NCBI GenBank assembly: GCA_958448635.1
Contig: CAUDEQ010000063.1
Span: 1 to 11,028 of the forward strand
Length of the DNA: 11,028 nt
Direction of reading: 5' to 3'
DNA from: an uncultured Bacillota bacterium
GTDB lineage: Bacteria > Bacillota > Clostridia > Peptostreptococcales > Anaerovoracaceae
The notes below the pieces were generated by a model. It was given only the letters and a program-made list of their open reading frames with translations, had not been told where the DNA came from and did not search any database. How positions within the stretch are numbered: position 1 is the first letter of the stretch; every line of letters starts with the position of its first letter. The translations under genes were made by a program, and so were the position numbers. Positions 6,924 through 11,028 of this stretch are shown piece by piece.

Positions 6924-7661
6924 TGGAGTATGAGGATAAAAATAACAGATATCATTATAGTGGTGATGCTTCTGGGCGCTGTCATCAGCATACCTGATTA
7001 CAAGGAAAACCTTCGGCAGGTTTGGAAGGCTGCGGAGCGTCCGACGGTGGTTATAGATCCCGGCCACGGAGGTATAGACGGAGGCGCTCAGGCAACAGAC
7101 GGAACGGCAGAGAAGGATATAAATTTAAAGATTTCGCTTAAATTAAAAACGCTTCTTGAAAAAGAAGGCGTCAGAGTCGTGATGACGAGAGATGAAGACG
7201 AGGCGCTCTACGATGACGGGCAGGAGGGTGCAATACGAACTCTCAAAACCAGCGATATGCATGAGCGTAAGCGCATAATCGACGATGCGGATGCAGATTT
7301 GGCAATAAGCGTGCATCTCAACAGCTTTACTCAGGACAGCTCCGTCAAAGGGGCGCAGGTATTTTATCCTTCTGCGGGAGATGAAAGAATCGTGGAGAAA
7401 AGCAGCCTGGCTGCTGAGATGATACAGGACGGACTGAACAAGAATATAAATACGGACAAGAAGCGCACGGAGCTGGCAAAGGACGATGTATATCTGCTGA
7501 GAGAGGCTTCATGCCCTATAGTTATAACCGAATGTGGATTTTTATCCAACAGCGAGGACCTCTCGAATTTAAAAAAGGATGGATTTCAGAAAAAGATTTC
7601 ACAAAGCCTGAGGGATAGCATCTGCAGGTATTTAGAAAAACATAGCGTTAAAACTCGGTAA
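6918..7661 (+). CDS. cwlD: N-acetylmuramoyl-L-alanine amidase, CwlD-like (Amidase_3)
   Basis: The 247-residue protein is a zinc amidase that cuts between N-acetylmuramic acid and the peptide stem of peptidoglycan. CwlD in spore formers acts on the forespore cortex, where with PdaA it makes muramic-delta-lactam. A membrane anchor or uncleaved signal lies at about residues 12-26 (IIIVVMLLGAVISIP). The catalytic domain starts at VVIDPGHGG with zinc ligand His50, then Glu65 in AEKDINL, His133 in SVHLNS and Glu205 in TECGFLSN. The size and single-domain form with no wall-binding repeats fit CwlD better than vegetative amidases, but the sporulation role is inference. The start at 6918 has GAGAGA 4 nt upstream; an alternative ATG at 6930 follows AGGTGG at only 3 nt spacing. 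The gene has no neighbour in its own operon and no terminator is obvious after it. Confidence 0.85.
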   Translation: MRWSMRIKITDIIIVVMLLGAVISIPDYKENLRQVWKAAERPTVVIDPGHGGIDGGAQATDGTAEKDINLKISLKLKTLLEKEGVRVVMTRDEDEALYDDGQEGAIRTLKTSDMHERKRIIDDADADLAISVHLNSFTQDSSVKGAQVFYPSAGDERIVEKSSLAAEMIQDGLNKNINTDKKRTELAKDDVYLLREASCPIVITECGFLSNSEDLSNLKKDGFQKKISQSLRDSICRYLEKHSVKTR

Positions 7662-7687
7662 AACCCAGTAAAATCACGGTAAACAGG
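7647..7687. repeat. Four 10-bp-phased direct repeats across the cwlD stop codon
   Basis: Units start at 7647 (GTTAAAACTC), 7657 (GGTAAAACCC), 7667 (AGTAAAATCA) and 7678 (GGTAAACAGG), spaced 10, 10 and 11 bp, about one helical turn each. The stop codon TAA at 7659-7661 lies in the second unit. A further GGTAAAA occurs at 7740-7746. Confidence 0.6.
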
Positions 7688-7960
7688 AAAATAATGTGCC
7701 CGTTGAAATAAGAGACGAACAGCCTGTGGATAAAATGGTGGTAAAAAAGGTACTTGACAACGGTAGGCCTTGAAATTTCAACAAAAAAAGTTTTTAAATA
7801 ATCCACAGGGGGTTTTGGATAAAATTGTATACGATTTTCAAAAAAGTGTGGATAACTTCTGGAAAGCTGATGTTTTAGAGCTTGTTCGCTTGTTGAAAGT
7901 TGTCGACACAAAAAAGAACAAAAGTTAACATAATACTGAGAATGGTCAGGAGAAGAAAAA
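7662..7960. other. Gene-free AT-rich interval with DnaA-box cluster
   Basis: No convincing gene lies in this 299-bp stretch. It holds a set of DnaA-box-like 9-mers (7725-7855), a 12-bp perfect palindrome TTGAAATTTCAA (7770-7781), a short palindrome TGTCGACA (7901-7908), and, at its right end, the start signals of the AraC-family gene: CATAAT at 7929-7934 as a possible -10 and AGGAG at 7948-7952. A TTGACA at 7754-7759 has no -10 partner. No Rho-independent terminator for the cwlD-like gene is visible. Confidence 0.7.
7725..7855. promoter_or_regulatory. Cluster of four DnaA-box-like sites
   Basis: The DnaA consensus TTATCCACA occurs exactly at 7725-7733 and 7847-7855 (both minus strand) and with one mismatch at 7799-7807 (plus strand, TAATCCACA) and 7814-7822 (minus strand, TTATCCAAA). 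Four such sites in 131 bp of non-coding DNA are far denser than chance would suggest. Binding by DnaA is inferred from the motif only. Confidence 0.6.
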
Positions 7961-9505
7961 ATGTTGAAGGAAAAAATTATTTACAAAGACGAGCTGCCCA
8001 TCAATGTGATAACAGCCAACATCGATGAATACCCTATACATTTCCATGATGATATGGAGGTGGTATATGTACTGGAGGGCTCCGTTATTCTGAGGAACGG
8101 ATATTATACCTACACTCTTAAGCAGGGAGACATTTTTATCTTGAACGACAGGGAAATGCACAGCTTTGAAAGCACGGACGAGAGCAATATGGTGATGATG
8201 CTTCAGCTGGATCTGACGTATTTTTCCAGATACTACGATAACCTCAAAAACAATTTTTTCGTTACCGATATGGAGGACGACAGCGATGAAAGCCTGGAGG
8301 TCCTCAGGACAATACTGGCACGGATAATGATGGAGGTTCTTCAGAAGGGCTACGGATATGAGCATAAGGTAATAGAAAGCACACACAACCTCATAGCATG
8401 TCTCATGTCGGACTTTCAGTACTTCGTCATGGAGGACGGAAAGTTCAAGAACGAATCGAAGAACAAGGGAAACAAGATCCTGGCAGGAAGACTCAACAGG
8501 ATAACGGATTATATGTACGATAATTACTACCGTAAGCTGACTCTCAGTGAGATAGCCGATAGAGAGCATCTCAGCATATATTACCTTTCGCATATAATAA
8601 AGGAAGCGACAGGGCTGAGCTTTCAGGATCTGCTGAGCTATATCAGGGTGGAGGAATCGGAAAAGCTGCTGCTGGGCACCAACAAGAAAATAGGCGCCAT
8701 CGCAGATGAAACAGGGTTTTCGGCAGTAAGGTATTATATCAAGCATTTTGAACAGTGGTTCGGCATGCATCCTCTTGAATACAGAAAAAAGTACATAGGA
8801 AAGATAATCAGCAGGGAGATCGAAGCCAAATACAGGAAGGCCAGCCCGGCGCAGATAGAAAACGCCATAAGAAAGCAGGTGAAGGGAGTATATGCCGACT
8901 ATGCGGACAGGCTAAAGGCGAAGCCTGTAATCGTGGATATAGATATCTACGATGATTATGCAGCTCTTCAGAAGGAACCGCCTGCCATAGGTGAAATGAT
9001 GGAGAGAAGCGTCAACAGGATACTGGCGGAACCGTACATGAAGCTGATGGAAATGAAGGAGGACGTAATAACGTCAGGCGAAAACTATATGGTGACCACC
9101 AGCTGCAAATACCCGGGGGCGCTGAACAGCATAAGCATACTGGTGTATAATTTCGATGTCAATGTGGTAAGGTCACTTAAGAAGATAGGCAGAGAAGAGG
9201 ATCTCAGGAGAGTCGTGAGAAATTACGATAACGAAATGGAGTTTCTGATAAGATGCACAGGCCTTTCGGGTAACTTCAGAATCGTGAGATACAGGCTGGA
9301 GCGGGAGAACATCCTGGCAAGGCTCAATGAGAGGCTGGAAGCCGAAAAGATAATAAATCCGCGGCGGGCATTTATAAACCGTGCCATGTCGGGCGCCAAT
9401 ATCTCCATAAGCAATAAGGTGAGCTCAGACGCTTTAAGCGTAAGGACGATTTTCAAAGGAATAGGTGCAGAATTGATCCTTATCGATAAGATGAGCGCAA
9501 ATTAA
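7961..9505 (+). CDS. AraC-family transcriptional regulator with cupin sensor and long C-terminal domain resembling a GH39 beta-sandwich
   Basis: This 514-residue protein is a DNA-binding regulator. The N-terminus (about 12-90) is a cupin-type sensor fold with PIHFHDDMEVVYVLEGS and GDIFILNDREMHSF. A helical linker follows (about 108-178), then two helix-turn-helix motifs of the AraC type (about 180-280): LTLSEIADREHLSIYYLSHIIKEATG and IGAIADETGFSAVRYYIKHFEQWFGMHPLEYRKKY, here quoted only as landmarks at residues 193-218 and 244-278. Most AraC proteins end there, but this one has about 230 more residues. The part from about 375 to 510 (ISILVYNF, then FLIRCTGLSGNFRIVRYRLERENI) resembles in pattern the C-terminal beta-sandwich of AraC proteins fused to glycoside hydrolase family 39; the catalytic barrel is absent. 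AGGAG at 7948-7952 lies 8 nt before the ATG. The inducer and targets are unknown; the dehydrogenase gene downstream is a candidate target. Confidence 0.85.
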   Translation: MLKEKIIYKDELPINVITANIDEYPIHFHDDMEVVYVLEGSVILRNGYYTYTLKQGDIFILNDREMHSFESTDESNMVMMLQLDLTYFSRYYDNLKNNFFVTDMEDDSDESLEVLRTILARIMMEVLQKGYGYEHKVIESTHNLIACLMSDFQYFVMEDGKFKNESKNKGNKILAGRLNRITDYMYDNYYRKLTLSEIADREHLSIYYLSHIIKEATGLSFQDLLSYIRVEESEKLLLGTNKKIGAIADETGFSAVRYYIKHFEQWFGMHPLEYRKKYIGKIISREIEAKYRKASPAQIENAIRKQVKGVYADYADRLKAKPVIVDIDIYDDYAALQKEPPAIGEMMERSVNRILAEPYMKLMEMKEDVITSGENYMVTTSCKYPGALNSISILVYNFDVNVVRSLKKIGREEDLRRVVRNYDNEMEFLIRCTGLSGNFRIVRYRLERENILARLNERLEAEKIINPRRAFINRAMSGANISISNKVSSDALSVRTIFKGIGAELILIDKMSAN

Positions 9506-9529
9506 TACACATTTAAAGCAAGGGTATGG

Positions 9530-9558
9530 TTGAAATTGCCTGAAAATTGGGATAGTAT
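9530..9558 (+). promoter_or_regulatory. Candidate promoter of the saccharopine-dehydrogenase-like gene
   Basis: TTGAAA (9530-9535) and TAGTAT (9553-9558) are 17 nt apart. The 106-bp gap to the regulator gene is AT-rich and has other possible -10 elements (TATAAA at 9556-9561, TATAGA at 9576-9581), so the exact promoter is uncertain. No terminator for the regulator gene is visible. Confidence 0.4.
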
Positions 9559-9611
9559 AAAGTTACTTAATAGAGTATAGAATATTGAGAACATTTTATG
9601 GAGGTAACAAG

Positions 9612-10895
9612 ATGAAATTACTTATTATCGGTGCTGGCGGAGTTGGTACTTCCGCAGCAAAGATTATCGAGAGAGCAGGGGCAGAAGGCGACTGGGCTGA
9701 AAAAGTCGTAGTGGCCGATTATGATTTTGAAAGAGCAAAGAAAGTAGCTAATGAGATCTGCGGAGGCGGCAAGTTCGTCCCTGAACAGATAAACGCAATG
9801 GATGCTGAAAGCATCAAGGCCGTTGCAAAGAAGCACGACATTGACTTCGCAATGAACGCCTGCGACCCTAGAATGAACGCTACTATCTTCGATACTTGTC
9901 TCGAAGCAAAGATAGGTTACCTTGACTGCGCTATGACGCTGGGAACTCCTCACCCTGAAAAGCCTTACGAGCTGGCAAACATCAAGCTTGGCGACTACCA
10001 GTTTGCTAAGCAGAAGGAATGGGAAGCTTCCGGAAAGATCGCTATCTGCGGTTCCGGCGTAGAGCCGGGTATGGCAGACGTATTTGCAAAATATGCCGAC
10101 AAGCATCTGTTTGACAAGATAGACAGAGTAGACGTAAGAGACGGCGACAACTACGGAAATACTGATTCAGACTTCGGATTCTCGGTTTGGACAACAATCG
10201 AAGAATGTCTGGCTCCACCTGTAATCTGGGAAAAGAACGAAGAGCATCCTGAAGGACACTGGTTCTGTACGGAACATTTCTCCGAGCCTGAAGTATTCAA
10301 CTTCCCTGGCGGAATCGGTGATGTTGAAGTAGTTAACGTAGAACACGAAGAAGTTCTTCTCGTACCAAGAGAAATCGACTGCAACAGAGTAACATTCAAG
10401 TACGGTGTTCCTGCAGACTTCAGAAAGAAGCTGCTGATACTCCACGAGTACGGTCTTGCTGACAAGCACACTAAGATCAAGGTTGGCGACAGCGAGATCA
10501 CACCAAGAGATTTCGTATGTAAGGTAATACCTTCACCGGTAGGAGCTACTGAAACCATGACAGGTAAGGGCTGTGCCGGTACTTGGGTAACAGGATGGAA
10601 AGACGGAAAATACAGATCAGTATACCTCTATCAGGTGGCAGACAATCAGGAATGTATAAAGAAATACACTACTAACTCAGTAGTTGCTCAGACTGCAGTA
10701 GGTCCTGTAATCATGATGGAGCTCATCGCTAAAGGCATATGGAGCGATGCAGGTGCATGGGGTCCTGAACACTTCGATCCTGATCCATTCGTAGAAAGAC
10801 TGGCAAAATATGAATTCCCTGCAGGTATCAGAGAAATGGATTCAGAATATGCCGACGATCTGAACGAAAAGATGATGCTGGATATGCTTAAATAA
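9612..10895 (+). CDS. Saccharopine-dehydrogenase-like reductase
   Basis: The 427-residue protein is a soluble NAD(P)-dependent oxidoreductase of the saccharopine dehydrogenase family, whose members form or cleave a secondary amine between an amino acid and a keto acid or aldehyde. The family includes lysine-pathway saccharopine dehydrogenases and carboxynorspermidine dehydrogenase. The N-terminal Rossmann fold opens with LLIIGAGGVGTSAA (residues 3-16) and an acidic residue in VVADYDFERA ends the second strand. A conserved-looking GSGVEPGMADVFAKY segment follows the Rossmann part, then the C-terminal catalytic domain. ATG 9612 is chosen because GGAGG (9600-9604) lies 7 nt before it; an ATG at 9585 lacks such a site. 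Arginine is encoded by AGA at all twelve or so positions I checked, unlike the mixed use in the regulator gene, which suggests high expression. The real substrate cannot be told; no lysine or polyamine genes are visible nearby. Confidence 0.85.
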   Translation: MKLLIIGAGGVGTSAAKIIERAGAEGDWAEKVVVADYDFERAKKVANEICGGGKFVPEQINAMDAESIKAVAKKHDIDFAMNACDPRMNATIFDTCLEAKIGYLDCAMTLGTPHPEKPYELANIKLGDYQFAKQKEWEASGKIAICGSGVEPGMADVFAKYADKHLFDKIDRVDVRDGDNYGNTDSDFGFSVWTTIEECLAPPVIWEKNEEHPEGHWFCTEHFSEPEVFNFPGGIGDVEVVNVEHEEVLLVPREIDCNRVTFKYGVPADFRKKLLILHEYGLADKHTKIKVGDSEITPRDFVCKVIPSPVGATETMTGKGCAGTWVTGWKDGKYRSVYLYQVADNQECIKKYTTNSVVAQTAVGPVIMMELIAKGIWSDAGAWGPEHFDPDPFVERLAKYEFPAGIREMDSEYADDLNEKMMLDMLK

Positions 10896-10947
10896 GCCGA
10901 GTTGTAAATTGGCAAAAGTCATTTCCAAATATAAATTTCCATAAAAG

Positions 10948-10975
10948 AACCGTCTCGTTTTTCGAGACGGTTTTT
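10948..10975 (+). terminator. Rho-independent terminator of the saccharopine-dehydrogenase-like gene
   Basis: A perfect 10-bp stem (10948-10957 with 10963-10972), GC-rich at its core (CCGTCTCG), has a loop of five T residues and ends in a T run (10971-10975). It lies about 50 nt after the stop codon. Confidence 0.95.
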
Positions 10976-10979
10976 CGTT

Positions 10980-11028
10980 GTGCGCCTGGCGGCGCACGTT
11001 TCTAACGGGTGAAAGTCCCGAATCCGCC
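10980..11028 (+). mobile_element. Probable 5' end of a group II intron, cut by the window edge
   Basis: The stretch starts with GTGCG, the usual 5' boundary of group II introns, and forms a 7-bp stem GTGCGCC/GGCGCAC (10980-10986 with 10991-10997). It is followed by the hairpin CGGGTGAAAGTCCCG (11006-11020), whose GGTGAAAGTCC core is highly conserved in domain I of bacterial group II introns. It begins 4 nt after the T run of the preceding terminator. Insertion just after terminators is the known habit of group IIC introns. The reverse transcriptase gene and the 3' end would lie beyond the window, so completeness is unknown. Confidence 0.7.

Noticed and set aside
7754..7776. TTGACA as a promoter -35 in the intergenic region
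   Set aside because: No -10 hexamer at 15-19 nt downstream; the sequence there is TTTCAAC.
7648..7911. Open frame of 87 codons on the minus strand across the intergenic region
   Set aside because: No recognisable family, no ribosome binding site seen, runs into the end of the cwlD-like gene and through the DnaA-like boxes; looks like chance.
7662..7960. Firm call of the interval as the chromosomal origin oriC
   Set aside because: No dnaA or dnaN beside it, no visible change in gene direction or strand composition around it; kept as a DnaA-box cluster only.
7946..8770. Open frame of 274 codons antisense to the AraC-family gene
   Set aside because: The plus-strand frame has clear cupin and helix-turn-helix motifs; the antisense frame is a mirror of its codon pattern with no family features.

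Overview
The window looks like chromosomal DNA of an anaerobic, low-to-moderate GC Firmicute (Clostridia). The reasons are a reversed-domain rubrerythrin, a PepV-type dipeptidase, a YabE/3D-type wall protein, a CwlD-type amidase, purine-rich AGGAGG-like ribosome binding sites and sigma-A-like promoters. An exact lineage cannot be read from the sequence; a spore former or a relative of one is plausible because of the CwlD-like amidase.

Layout. (1) 49-765: a reverse rubrerythrin gene on the minus strand with a clear promoter, an A-rich upstream tract and a terminator. (2) 822-3787: a plus-strand group with a lipoprotein solute-binding protein, a small NifU-like Fe-S scaffold and a PepV-like M20 dipeptidase. 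(3) 3790-5419: a monocistronic wall protein with its own strong promoter and terminator; it has a long acidic cytoplasmic repeat region, one membrane helix, DUF348 and G5 modules and a 3D domain. (4) 5436-6759: a convergent minus-strand alanyl-tRNA editing protein (AlaX-L type with DHHA1). (5) 6830-7661: a divergent CwlD-like N-acetylmuramoyl-L-alanine amidase. (6) 7662-7960: about 300 bp of gene-free, AT-rich DNA holding four DnaA-box-like 9-mers, and preceded by 10-bp-phased direct repeats. (7) 7961-9505: an AraC-family regulator with a long C-terminal extension. (8) 9612-10895: a saccharopine-dehydrogenase-like reductase with its own terminator. (9) 10980-11028: what looks like the 5' end of a group II intron, immediately after that terminator; the window edge cuts it.

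The genes are mostly separate transcription units: peroxide defence, uptake plus peptide turnover plus Fe-S assembly, cell-wall hydrolysis (two units), translation quality control, and a regulator next to a dehydrogenase. Most are familiar families. The points that stand out are the DnaA-box cluster without a neighbouring dnaA, the phased repeats beside it, the AraC protein carrying what resembles a GH39 beta-sandwich without the catalytic barrel, the internally duplicated acidic tail of the wall protein, and the intron start after a terminator. I see no clear evidence of an entirely new multi-gene system.
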